Assembly: GCA_001941065.1 (NCBI GenBank)
Contig: MSHJ01000005.1
Location: forward strand, 1-64,000
Length of the DNA: 64,000 nucleotides
Direction of reading: 5' to 3'
Origin: Alistipes sp. Zagget8
GTDB lineage: Bacteria; Bacteroidota; Bacteroidia; Bacteroidales; Rikenellaceae
Shown here: positions 43,188 to 52,282 of the stretch, piece after piece
Numbering within the stretch: the first letter of the stretch is position 1
How the letters are laid out: every line of letters begins with the position of its first letter
Program-made: the position numbers and the translations under genes
Notes under the pieces: generated by a model
What the model was told of the DNA's origin: nothing
What the model saw: the letters and a program-made list of their open reading frames with translations, nothing else
Databases searched by the model: none

Positions 43188-45827
43188 TCAGTGGTTGCGG
43201 TAGATGCGGATGGCGTTCAGCACGGGTTCGCCCTCGATGCGTCCGAAATCGACGCGCAGGCCCTTGCCGTCGCGCACGATGACCTCCACTTTGCGGACCA
43301 TCGCCCGCGAGAAGCCGACCTCGGCGGCGATCGAGAAGTTTTCGAGCGCTTTCCGGCCGTTCACCGAGACGTCGAAGCGGCGTCCCGTATATTGCTGCTG
43401 GGCGCCGTCGGACCCGAGGTTGTAGGCCAGCGCCTCCTGTTTTTCGGCGGCGTCGAGTTCGGCCCAGTAGAGGTAGACCGAGTAGGTGCCGTCGGGGATG
43501 TCGGCGCGGAACGACTCGATGCCGACGCGCTGGGTCTGGAACACGGGGTCGTTCTTCGTGCCGAGGATGGCCGACGCGCTGCCGAGCCACCCCGTTCCGG
43601 AACGCCGCAGCGCCTTGCCGCCGACGTATCCCCAGCTGCCCGGGGTGTAGGGCTGTTCGGGAATCCATGCCAGACCGGCCTCCCGGTCGTCGAAATAGCG
43701 GAGCGAGCCGAGCATGACGTTCAGCTCGGTGAACCGCTCGGGCGACGCCTGCGCCAGCCGGAATCCGACCGTCAGCACATCGGTGAGCGTCCCGGCCCGG
43801 GCCACGAGGCGGTTCTCGCCGTCCGCGAAGGGAACGTCGAACATCGCCACGCCCCCTTCGGGACGCCGGGTGCCGACCTTGCGGCCGTTGACCGTCAGGG
43901 TCACCGACGACTGGTTGGTGAAGACCGGCACGCGCTGCACGCAGCGGCCCGTGCCGTCGTCCGCGCCGCTGCGGTTCTGCCATTCGCGGTTGCCGATGGC
44001 GAGCTGCGGAGTGCGGTTGAGCACGGTCTTGTAGAAAAGATAGGTGTCTTTCAACTCGCGGTCGAGACCCGTGATGCCCTTGTTGTTGACGTGGGGCACG
44101 ACGTCGGCACGCGGCTCGGAGTAGAAGGCGTTGAGGTTCCAGAGCGACGAACCCGCGATGAAGGGGCGTTTGCGCATCTGTTCCAGATAATGGCGGTTGT
44201 AGACCAGTCCGTACTCCTGCGAGAAGTCGAACTGCTCGGGAGCGTAGGAGTGCAGGCGCGGATCGACGTCGGCGCCGTACTCGGTGACCATCAGTACCTT
44301 GTCGGGATACTGCGCGTGGAGCCGGTCGAGAATGCGCTCGAAGCCCGTGATGTCCTTTTCGTACCACCCCTGATAGAGGTTCCAGCCCTGAATCATCGGG
44401 ATTTGCGTCAGGCCGGCGGCGGCGTACCGCTCCGGGGCGTTGTGGAAGGCGATCATCGTGTAGCGCGAGGGGTCCTCGCGGCGCACGGTCTCCTCCAGCG
44501 TGCGGGCCACGTGTTCGATGGCCTTGTAATACTCCTTCGTGCGGGCTTCGTCGGTGTAGGGCGGGCGCAGCAGCGTCTCGTTCATGTAGGCCCAGATCAT
44601 CACCGAAGGGTGGTTGAAATCCTGACGGACCATCTCGTGGACCATCTGCACCGAGTTTTCGAGGAACTCCGCGCTCTCGGTGACGGCGTTGACCACCGGG
44701 ATTTCGACCGAGGTCACGATGCCCAGCCGGTCGCACATCTCCATCACCACGGGGTCCTGCGGATAGTGCGACACGCGCAGGAAGTTGCCGCCCATCTCCT
44801 TGATAAGCCGGATGTCGCGTTCGTGCATCTCGTCGGTCAGTGCCCATCCGCGGCCCAGGTAGTCCTGGTGGCGGCACGTGCCGACGAGCTTGCGCGGGCG
44901 GCCGTTGAGCGAGAACCCCTTGTCGGGGTCGAACGAGAACCACCGCAGGCCCAGCGGATTGGACACCTCGTCTAACACGCTGCCGTCCTCGGCCACGATG
45001 CGCGTCAGCACGCGGTAGAGGTTCGGTTCGTCGATGTCCCACAGCCGGGGCGAAGCAATCGTGATGCCGCGGCGGAGCTGTTCGGAGACACTCCCGGCGG
45101 CGATTTCCGCGGTGTCTTCCGTGCGGGCGGCCTCGCGGCCGTCGGGTCCGACGATGCGGTGTTCGACACGTACCCGGGCGGGTTTCGCGCCGCTGTTGGC
45201 CACCAGCGTCCGCACCTCGACCGTGGCCCGTCCGGCCGTGACCTCGGGGGTCGAGAGGTAGACGCCCGGCGATGCGAAATCGGTCGGCGCCACGTGCACC
45301 TTGTCGGTCAGCAGCAGGCTCACGTCGCGGTAGATGCCGCCGAAGAAGGTGAAATCGGCCGACAGGGGCGGAATGTCGGGATTGTGGGCGTTGTCCACCT
45401 CGACGGCGAAGAGGTTTTCACCGCCCGGAACGATGTATTTCGTGATGTCGAACACGAAGCGCGTATAGCCGCCCGTGTGCTTCCCGGCGTAATGGCCGTT
45501 GACATAGAGCCGCACCACCTGGTTGGCCCCCTCGAAACAGAGGTAAACCTGCTTGTCGGCGGCGTCGGTCGGCAGGGCGATGCGCTTGCGGTACCACGCC
45601 GGGCCGCGGTAGAATCCCGGCGTGTCGTCGACGGCGTCCTCGGCGTTCCACGTGTGGGGGATGTTCACGGTCTCCCAGGCCGAGTCGTCGGCCGTGGGCA
45701 GGAAAGCGTTGTAGGGCGAGCCTTTCGTGAAACGCCAGGCGTCGTTGACCGTGTATTTGACCCGTGCCGCGGCCGAAGCGGCGGTCAGGAGCAGCGTCAG
45801 GAACAGGAAAATTCGGATGTGCTTCAT
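43188..45827 (-). CDS. GH2 glycoside hydrolase (beta-galactosidase-like)
   Basis: 879-residue enzyme with a signal peptide (MKHIRIFLFLTLLLTAASAAAR). Order: sugar-binding jelly roll (about 25-190, WYRKRIAL and NGHYAGKHTGGYT), Ig-like domain, TIM barrel (about 290-600) with acid/base Glu in VMIWAYMNET near 414 and nucleophile Glu in LMVTEYGADVD near 514, and C-terminal beta domains, the last resembling a malectin-type module (VYLYWAELD). GH2 enzymes remove terminal beta-galactose, glucuronic acid or mannose; galactose is the usual choice. The ATG overlaps the GH31 stop codon by 4 bp. Confidence 0.92.
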   Translation of the reverse strand: MKHIRIFLFLTLLLTAASAAARVKYTVNDAWRFTKGSPYNAFLPTADDSAWETVNIPHTWNAEDAVDDTPGFYRGPAWYRKRIALPTDAADKQVYLCFEGANQVVRLYVNGHYAGKHTGGYTRFVFDITKYIVPGGENLFAVEVDNAHNPDIPPLSADFTFFGGIYRDVSLLLTDKVHVAPTDFASPGVYLSTPEVTAGRATVEVRTLVANSGAKPARVRVEHRIVGPDGREAARTEDTAEIAAGSVSEQLRRGITIASPRLWDIDEPNLYRVLTRIVAEDGSVLDEVSNPLGLRWFSFDPDKGFSLNGRPRKLVGTCRHQDYLGRGWALTDEMHERDIRLIKEMGGNFLRVSHYPQDPVVMEMCDRLGIVTSVEIPVVNAVTESAEFLENSVQMVHEMVRQDFNHPSVMIWAYMNETLLRPPYTDEARTKEYYKAIEHVARTLEETVRREDPSRYTMIAFHNAPERYAAAGLTQIPMIQGWNLYQGWYEKDITGFERILDRLHAQYPDKVLMVTEYGADVDPRLHSYAPEQFDFSQEYGLVYNRHYLEQMRKRPFIAGSSLWNLNAFYSEPRADVVPHVNNKGITGLDRELKDTYLFYKTVLNRTPQLAIGNREWQNRSGADDGTGRCVQRVPVFTNQSSVTLTVNGRKVGTRRPEGGVAMFDVPFADGENRLVARAGTLTDVLTVGFRLAQASPERFTELNVMLGSLRYFDDREAGLAWIPEQPYTPGSWGYVGGKALRRSGTGWLGSASAILGTKNDPVFQTQRVGIESFRADIPDGTYSVYLYWAELDAAEKQEALAYNLGSDGAQQQYTGRRFDVSVNGRKALENFSIAAEVGFSRAMVRKVEVIVRDGKGLRVDFGRIEGEPVLNAIRIYRNH

Positions 45828-48184
45828 CGGTTTTCGGTTGATTGGAATTTACATTCGAGCGGTTCGCCGGTGTAGCGGACCGTGTGTTCTTCGGGTTCGG
45901 TGCCGGGGCGGAAGACCCGGATGCGGAGCGTCTGCTCCTGCGCCATGCCGGGGTAGGCGCCTTCGCGGGCGGAGATGCGCAGGGCGGAGTCCGCTTCGGA
46001 CCAGCCGAGGGTGCAGCGGGCGTATTCGCCCTGCTCATAGCCGTAGCCGTCCCCGGTGTCGTCGTAGAGCGTGAAGCGGGCGTCGGCCCCGGTGTAGACG
46101 CGGATTTCCAGCTCGGTGTCGGGTCCGGCCATGACCGACTCCTTCACCGCGCCCATCGGCACGATCGAGCCGCCCCGGGCATAGACCGGGAGTTCCGTGA
46201 GGCCGCACGCCCGGGTGACGTACTCCCCGCCGCGGAACGCCTCGCCCGTGAAGAAATCGTACCACCATGCGCCGTCGTGGCGCGGCAGCAGCGTCGTGAC
46301 CGGCTGGGTCCGGGCCCCGGCGGGCATCGGTTCGAAGACGGGACGCACGAGCAGCGCGGGACCGAACAGATACATGTCGTTGGTCGCGGCCACGTTGCGG
46401 TCGCCGGGGAAGGCCATGCCCGCGGCGGCGATGAACGAACTGCCGTTCGCCGCGACGTCGTAGGCCGTGGCGTAGACGTAGGGCGTCAGGCGGTAGCGCA
46501 GGTCGATGTATTTCGTCTGGTTGCGGTACCAGACGCTGCGTTCGTCGCCGAACTGCCACACCTCGCGCGGGATGTTGGTCCCGTGGGCGCGGAAAATCGG
46601 CAGGAAGGCTCCGAACTGGAACCACCGGGCATATAACTCCTTGTAGGCCGGGTCGGCCAGTCCGCGGGGGTAGATGCCGCCGTTGTCGGTGACGTAGAAT
46701 CCGCCCGTGTCGAAGGTCCAGTAGGGGAATCCCGACGCTGCGAGGTTGACGCCCGCGGCCAGTTGGCGCTTCATCGTCTCCCACGAGGCGATGATGTCGC
46801 CCGACCACACGGCCGTTCCGTAACGCTGCTGCCCGGCGAAGGCCGAACGGGTGAAGAGCAACGGACGGCGTTCGGGAGCCGCTTCGCGCAGGCGTCCGTA
46901 GAGGTCGCCCATCCACACCAGCGAATAGGTGTTCAGATAGCGGTGGAAAGCCCCCAGGTGGGTTTTTCCGGCCGATTTGGTCCGGGCCTCCTGCTTGCGC
47001 TGGGTGAATCCCTCGCGGAACGAGGGTTCGGTGGCATCCATCCACCAGCCGTCGACGCCGGTGTCGAAAAGTCCCGTGCGGAAGCGTCGCCACACCAGGT
47101 CGCGGGCCGCCGGGTCATAGGCGTCGAAGACCTTGTAGCCGGCCCATGTCCGCTCGTCGAACAACGCTCCGGCGGCCTCGAGGTCGCGGTATACGGCCGT
47201 CTCGGGACCGAATCCCGGCCACACCGAGACCAGCAGCCGCACGCCGTACTCTTCGTGCAGGCGGGCGATGGCGGCCTTGGGGTTCGGGAAACGCACCGAG
47301 TCCCATTCGAGGGCGTTCCAGCGGGGTTTGTCGCCCCAATACTCCCAGTCCTGCACGATGACGTCGATCGGGATGTGCCGCCGGCGGTATTCGCGCACCA
47401 CGCCGGTCAGTTCGTCGAAGGTCTTGTAGCGTTCCCTCGACTGCCAGAATCCGAAGGCCCATTTCGGGAGCATCGACGCCGCGCCGGTCAGCTTGCGGTA
47501 GCCGCGCACGCATCCGGCGGGGTCGCCTCCGTAGACGAACCAGTAATCGACGGCGTCGCCCACCTCCGACGCGAATTCGAAGGCGTCGCCTCCGTCGCGG
47601 AACTCCGAGGCCGAGTAGTTGTCCCACAGCAGGCCGAAGCCGCGCGTGGAGACCAGGTAGGGGTTGACGATGTCCTTGTTGGCCTGCAGCAGCAGGACCG
47701 TGTCGCGTTTGTAGTTCAGGGCACCCGTCTGGTACTGGCCCAGTCCGTACAGCGCTTCGTCGTCGGTCCCGGCGAACCGCTGGGTGACGGCGTAGCACGC
47801 CTCGCCGCCCACGGTGTCGGGGCGGAGCGTGCGGGCGGTCTCCTCGAGGAGCAGGGTGCCCGTGCGGGCGTCGCGGAACGAGAAGAGGCCCCGCGTGCGG
47901 TCGAACTCCACGCGGAGCTGCGGCGTGCGGAAGGCATAGCCGTGTCCGGCGGCCTCGCGCCGCACCTCGACGGGAGCCGCAGGCAGCGAATCCACGACCA
48001 GCCGCCGTGTCACGAGGGGCGAACCGGCAGGGCGGGCGAGGATGCGCACGGTGGTTTCCGTGCGGAACTCGACGCGGTAGGTTGTGCCCGCCTCGTCGAA
48101 CGTGAAGGCGTTGCCGTCGCGCGAGGGGCCGCCGCAGGCCGTGCAGACGGCAGCCAGCAGCAGGGTGGTGAGCAGGCGCATCAT
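45824..48184 (-). CDS. GH31 glycoside hydrolase (alpha-xylosidase-like)
   Basis: 786-residue lipoprotein (VCTAC, Cys17); two ATG codons stand in tandem at the start, the first overlapping the upstream stop codon by 4 bp. The N-terminal beta-sandwich is followed by the TIM barrel with PKWAFGFWQSRERY, IPIDVIVQDWEYWG, and the nucleophile Asp in DGWWMDATEP near residue 380, all GH31 marks. The QDWxYWG form is common in alpha-xylosidases of xyloglucan loci, and xylose genes lie nearby, so alpha-xylosidase is preferred over alpha-glucosidase, without proof. Confidence 0.92.
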   Translation of the reverse strand: MMRLLTTLLLAAVCTACGGPSRDGNAFTFDEAGTTYRVEFRTETTVRILARPAGSPLVTRRLVVDSLPAAPVEVRREAAGHGYAFRTPQLRVEFDRTRGLFSFRDARTGTLLLEETARTLRPDTVGGEACYAVTQRFAGTDDEALYGLGQYQTGALNYKRDTVLLLQANKDIVNPYLVSTRGFGLLWDNYSASEFRDGGDAFEFASEVGDAVDYWFVYGGDPAGCVRGYRKLTGAASMLPKWAFGFWQSRERYKTFDELTGVVREYRRRHIPIDVIVQDWEYWGDKPRWNALEWDSVRFPNPKAAIARLHEEYGVRLLVSVWPGFGPETAVYRDLEAAGALFDERTWAGYKVFDAYDPAARDLVWRRFRTGLFDTGVDGWWMDATEPSFREGFTQRKQEARTKSAGKTHLGAFHRYLNTYSLVWMGDLYGRLREAAPERRPLLFTRSAFAGQQRYGTAVWSGDIIASWETMKRQLAAGVNLAASGFPYWTFDTGGFYVTDNGGIYPRGLADPAYKELYARWFQFGAFLPIFRAHGTNIPREVWQFGDERSVWYRNQTKYIDLRYRLTPYVYATAYDVAANGSSFIAAAGMAFPGDRNVAATNDMYLFGPALLVRPVFEPMPAGARTQPVTTLLPRHDGAWWYDFFTGEAFRGGEYVTRACGLTELPVYARGGSIVPMGAVKESVMAGPDTELEIRVYTGADARFTLYDDTGDGYGYEQGEYARCTLGWSEADSALRISAREGAYPGMAQEQTLRIRVFRPGTEPEEHTVRYTGEPLECKFQSTENR

Positions 48185-49992
48185 CGGCTGAGGGTGTAGT
48201 GGAAGCTCACGTCGCGCAGCTTCAGTTTGCCTTTGAATAGCAGCGTAAAGCCCGGGTTCATGTCGTAGAGCACGTTTCCGGGAACCAGCTCCACCCGCAC
48301 CCGTTTCCAGGTGCCCGTGCCGTCGGTCTTGAACTTGGCGACGGTGGCGAAAATATCTTTGGGCTGGCGCCCGGTGCGTGAGTAGAGGAAGACGAAATCG
48401 CCCGTCGGGGCGTCGTCGAAATATTCGAACTCCACATAACCCGTGTGGGCACGCGCCGCGATCAGCGACCGCGTCACCGTCTCGGGCAGGTAGACCTTCA
48501 GTTCGGGCGAAGCGTACCGGATGCCGTGCACGGCGTCGCTGCTGAAGCGCAGTTCCGATTCCGGAACCTCCAGCGTGCGGTTCTTGAGCGCCGTTTCGAG
48601 CGCTCCGACAGCCGTTTCCGCCGCGGCGATATGCGTCCCGGCTTCGGCATAGTCCCCGCTGGCGACCGCCGCGGCGGCCCGGTCGATCAGGGCGTCGGCA
48701 TCGGCCGTCTTGCGGCGTGCCGCGGCGAGGTATTCGCTCCGCTTGCGCAGGTCGAAAATCCGGGCCGGCAGCGCGATGCCCGAGGCATCCTCCGGCATCT
48801 CTTTGAACTGCGCCGCGTAATGCAGCGTCGTGCGCAGCTCGCGGTCGCCGTTCTCCACCGTGGGCTCGATCTCGTGCCCCTCGGTGTAGTCGCTCCACGA
48901 GGCGATGAATAGCATGTCGAGGCTGTCGCGCGAGGCCATGCTGAACTCCCACATCCGCTCGTAGGTGCGGCCCCCGTCCCGCGGAATGTAGTAAAAATGC
49001 TGTCCGCCCCAGCCGGCGCAGCCGCGGTTGTCCATGCCCGGCATGACGAACCCCGACTTGACGGTGTAGGCCGGATTGGCGCTCATCCACACCGAGTCGC
49101 GGAACGGCTTCATGAATTCGATCAGGTCGTCCGGTTCGGCATAGTGGTCCCAATAGGGGTGTGCGGCGTCCATCGGACGCACGCGGGCCGGCAGCCAGGC
49201 CGTGGGGATCATCCCCAGCTCCTTCCACGACTCGATCTCGGGGCTCCAGCGAACGGGGACGTAACGATCGTTTTCGAGTGTGCCCCACTCGGCCCAGCGA
49301 CGCAGCACGGCAGGCTGCGGCATGCCCTCGGGCAGCCGGACCTTCGATGCGGCATAGGCGTATTCCGCGGGTTTGGCGCCCGGACCGAAGAGGTAGAAGA
49401 CCGGGCGTCCGTTGACGACGGGAGCCGTCGGACCCGACAGCACGTGGTCCACCAGATATTGATAGCAGCGGGCGTAATGCTCGGTCTTGGCTTCGCGGGT
49501 GTCGATCTCGGGGTGCATGCGGGTAATCCAGTCGTAGTAGAGCCAGCCGTCGCACCAGTTGACGCCGATCTCGAAGCCGTATTTCGCGGCCACGGGCTGC
49601 ATGGCCTTCAGCAGTTTGTCGTTCTCGTGGTCCATGAAACCCCATTCGATGAAGAATCCGTCGATGCCCGCGGCCTTGGCCGAGAGAATCTGGTATTCGA
49701 TGTAATCGGGGTCGAGGTTCGACTGCATGCCCACCTCGGGATAGGCCACGGCGGCGATGTCGTGACGGCCCTCGGCGTCCATGAAATCGGCGTTGTAGCA
49801 GAGCGTTTTCCGCCCGGTCTTCGACTTGGCGGTTTCGGCATGCATCTCCCAGCGGCCCAGTTTGCCGTCGTGGGCGCGTGTGTAGCGCACGCCGTGGTAG
49901 TCGGCATAGATTTTCTTGCCGTTTTGCGCCGGGGCTGCCGCCGTGAACAGCAGCAGTGCCGCCGCCGCGGGCAAAATGCGTAACGGGGTCAT
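48181..49992 (-). CDS. GH99/GH71-like glycoside hydrolase
   Basis: 603-residue exported protein with a type I signal peptide (LLLFTAAAPAQ). The N-terminal 350 residues form a TIM-barrel-like domain with KIYADYHGVRY, AGIDGFFIEWGF, FEIGVNWCDGWLY and LFIASWSDYTEGHEIEP, a pattern shared with GH99 and GH71-type proteins (endo-alpha-mannosidase and endo-alpha-glucanase families). A helical linker (about 400-470) and a C-terminal beta-sandwich that may bind carbohydrate follow. It starts 83 bp after the surface binding protein and is coupled to GH31. The exact linkage cleaved cannot be given. Confidence 0.78.
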   Translation of the reverse strand: MTPLRILPAAAALLLFTAAAPAQNGKKIYADYHGVRYTRAHDGKLGRWEMHAETAKSKTGRKTLCYNADFMDAEGRHDIAAVAYPEVGMQSNLDPDYIEYQILSAKAAGIDGFFIEWGFMDHENDKLLKAMQPVAAKYGFEIGVNWCDGWLYYDWITRMHPEIDTREAKTEHYARCYQYLVDHVLSGPTAPVVNGRPVFYLFGPGAKPAEYAYAASKVRLPEGMPQPAVLRRWAEWGTLENDRYVPVRWSPEIESWKELGMIPTAWLPARVRPMDAAHPYWDHYAEPDDLIEFMKPFRDSVWMSANPAYTVKSGFVMPGMDNRGCAGWGGQHFYYIPRDGGRTYERMWEFSMASRDSLDMLFIASWSDYTEGHEIEPTVENGDRELRTTLHYAAQFKEMPEDASGIALPARIFDLRKRSEYLAAARRKTADADALIDRAAAAVASGDYAEAGTHIAAAETAVGALETALKNRTLEVPESELRFSSDAVHGIRYASPELKVYLPETVTRSLIAARAHTGYVEFEYFDDAPTGDFVFLYSRTGRQPKDIFATVAKFKTDGTGTWKRVRVELVPGNVLYDMNPGFTLLFKGKLKLRDVSFHYTLSR

Positions 49993-50075
49993 CGTTTCAA
50001 TCGGTTTTGTTTATCAAAGAACGGAAACCCCTCCGGAGAATCGCTCCGGAGGAATTTCCGATTCCAAAAATGTGC

Positions 50076-51629
50076 TTACTCCTTCGGGAACTTGATCGAA
50101 ACCGTCACGGTCGACAGGTTCGTGTTTTTTGCTCCTCCGGATTCGGTGGTCTCCTCGTAAATCGAGAGAATCTTCATAAGGCCGATTCGGTTGCCTCCGG
50201 CGGACGATTTGCTGCCCGTCTTGAATGCAATGACATCACCGACCTTGGAGTCGATTCGCGCCAGCGTGAGTTGGCTCGCAATGACATCGTTCGCGATCGA
50301 AGCCGCCGTCGCACTCTCGAAATCGACGTTCGTAAGTACCTGGAAGCGGGTGAGAGGTTTTGCTGCCAGATCCTTCAGCGTCCGGCCGTCGGGGGCCTTG
50401 TATTCCTCGGCCTTCTCTCCGTCGGGCGAATAGATGCGGTGGGTCACGTTACTCATGTTGTAGTAACAGATGTCCACGTCTGCAACTCCGTTCACCTCAG
50501 CGGCGTCGAGCACGTCCAACATCGGCAGCGTCTTCATGTATTTGAGCGAGAAGAGCGAATAAACGTCCGGTCTGGAGGCTTGGGCGCTCGTGTATCCGAT
50601 GCCGCCGATCTCCACGCTCTCCAGATAGTCCATGTTGACAATCGCCTTGGTCGTCGCCGTGGTCGTACGGCCCACGTTGTCCGTAACGATCACCTTGACA
50701 CCCGACGTGGCGTTCGTGAACACCATCTCCTCGGCATAGTTCAGCGTGTGGAGTTTGTCATAGGTCTTGGTGCCTACGGATGTCTCGGTTTTGCCCTCCA
50801 GACGGAAAAGCTCCACCTGAACGACTCCGGCCAGCGACTCGATGTCGATGTTCACGGCTTTCTTCTCGTCCTTGTCGGCGAAGATCATCGCGTCGGCAAA
50901 TGTGACGGTCGGAGGCGGCTCGGTCTTGTAGGAAACCGTCATCGAAGCGATGCGCACCTGGTCGTAGATGTCCGTGGCCTTGACCTTGAAACCTTTGTCC
51001 GTCTCGCCGTACTGGATCATCTCGTCGAACGTATAGGTCGTCCACGGATCGGTGTCGCCGCCCGTAACCGTCCCGCCGTACTGGGTCTGTCCCTCGGTCG
51101 TCACGCGGTACATTTCGATGCTCTTGAGGGCGCTGGCGCTCGTTACGACGAAATGCGTGCGGGCCTTTTCGCCGCCGACGGTTTCGTCGTACGACCAGCT
51201 TTCAGGAGTGAAGACGATCGCGGGAGGAGCTACGACGTCGATGATCGATACGGGAATCGACTCGGTGACCGTGCGGCCCAGCAGGTCGACAGCCGTGATG
51301 ACGGCTTCGCTGTAATCCGCCTCCCAGTTCACTTTTTCCGAAAGGCTGTAGCTCTTGCGGTTGAAGAATTCGGTGACGGTCTTCACGGGAACCCGTTCGT
51401 TGTCTGCGGTGAGAATGTCGAGCGTGACGCTCTGAAGACCGGCTTCCGACTTGACGACGGCGACGACCGGCAGGTTATCTACCTTGTTGAGGTCGGCTTC
51501 GAGTGCATCGTAGGCATAGGTGATGGTCGGCTCGGCACTCGAGGAATCGATTCCGTCGTCGTCGTTGCAGGCTGCGAACGACAGAACGGCGAAAATCCCG
51601 GCCAGTATGGTGAATAGTCTCTTGTTCAT
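50076..51629 (-). CDS. Surface glycan-binding-type lipoprotein
   Basis: 517-residue lipoprotein (Cys21 in LSFAACNDDDG); the ATG at 51629 is preferred over one 9 codons upstream for its clean signal. Several Ig-like beta-sandwich segments follow one another (PTITYAYDALEADL, PAIVFTPESW, PTVTFADAMIF), and the C-terminal third probably holds the ligand site, as in SusE/SusF and SGBP-type proteins. Its place after SusC-SusD-FAS1 supports a role in capturing the polysaccharide at the cell surface. Sequence alone does not show the ligand. Confidence 0.78.
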   Translation of the reverse strand: MNKRLFTILAGIFAVLSFAACNDDDGIDSSSAEPTITYAYDALEADLNKVDNLPVVAVVKSEAGLQSVTLDILTADNERVPVKTVTEFFNRKSYSLSEKVNWEADYSEAVITAVDLLGRTVTESIPVSIIDVVAPPAIVFTPESWSYDETVGGEKARTHFVVTSASALKSIEMYRVTTEGQTQYGGTVTGGDTDPWTTYTFDEMIQYGETDKGFKVKATDIYDQVRIASMTVSYKTEPPPTVTFADAMIFADKDEKKAVNIDIESLAGVVQVELFRLEGKTETSVGTKTYDKLHTLNYAEEMVFTNATSGVKVIVTDNVGRTTTATTKAIVNMDYLESVEIGGIGYTSAQASRPDVYSLFSLKYMKTLPMLDVLDAAEVNGVADVDICYYNMSNVTHRIYSPDGEKAEEYKAPDGRTLKDLAAKPLTRFQVLTNVDFESATAASIANDVIASQLTLARIDSKVGDVIAFKTGSKSSAGGNRIGLMKILSIYEETTESGGAKNTNLSTVTVSIKFPKE

Positions 51630-51659
51630 GGTTTTCGGTGTTTTTAAGTTCGTCATGTC

Positions 51660-52262
51660 CTATTTCTTGTAATAGCAGTAGGAGTCGAAGACGTGGATCA
51701 CGCCGTTGGTCGGCATGATGTTCGAACTGATGGCCTTCCGCATGGGCGAGTTGCCGTTCGTACCCGTGTCGTTGACGATGATCGCTCCGGCATCGGCCAT
51801 CCAGGGGTTTTTGCGGGTGAGCATGGTCATCAGGCCCGACTCGCCGCGGCGCAGCGTCAGCACGAAGATCGCTTCCACGGGAAGCTCTCCGTAACCGCTG
51901 TAAAAACCGTCGACGATGTGGTAGCGCAGCAGGTTGCGGATCACCTCGACCGGACAGTCCGTCAATGACGCGTAGTTCTGGTCCGAGATGAAATTCTTGA
52001 CGGCCGTGTTGGTCAGCGCCAGGAACGTGTATTCGTGGCCGGTCTGGGTGTAGTACTCCTTCATGTCGGCGTATTCGATGGCCGCCATGAACTCGCTGAA
52101 GATGTCCTGCCGGGTTTCGAAATACTCCCACGCCGTCATCGGAATGTGGGGATCGAGCACCGAGCCGTCGTAGTCGGCATCGGTCTGCAGCTTCATATCG
52201 CCGCAGCCTGCGGCCAGTGCTACCGCAAGGAACAACGACAGTTTCTTGATTATATGTTTCAT
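51660..52262 (-). CDS. FAS1 (fasciclin)-domain lipoprotein
   Basis: 200-residue lipoprotein (ALAAGC, Cys20). A single fasciclin-like domain is suggested by YTFLALTNTAVKNFI, LLRYHIVDGFYSG and the terminal NIMPTNGVIHVFDSYCYY, matching the H1 and H2 conserved regions of FAS1. It sits 20 bp after susD and 30 bp before the SGBP gene. FAS1 domains mediate adhesion or bind small ligands; here it may be an extra subunit of the SusCD complex or a surface binding protein. Confidence 0.8.
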   Translation of the reverse strand: MKHIIKKLSLFLAVALAAGCGDMKLQTDADYDGSVLDPHIPMTAWEYFETRQDIFSEFMAAIEYADMKEYYTQTGHEYTFLALTNTAVKNFISDQNYASLTDCPVEVIRNLLRYHIVDGFYSGYGELPVEAIFVLTLRRGESGLMTMLTRKNPWMADAGAIIVNDTGTNGNSPMRKAISSNIMPTNGVIHVFDSYCYYKK

Positions 52263-52282
52263 GATACAGGTCGTTTTAGGAA

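Noticed and set aside
45824..49645. Long minus-strand frame spanning GH31 and part of the GH99-like gene
   Set aside because: Only its GH31 part is real; the upstream half is another frame inside the GH99-like gene.
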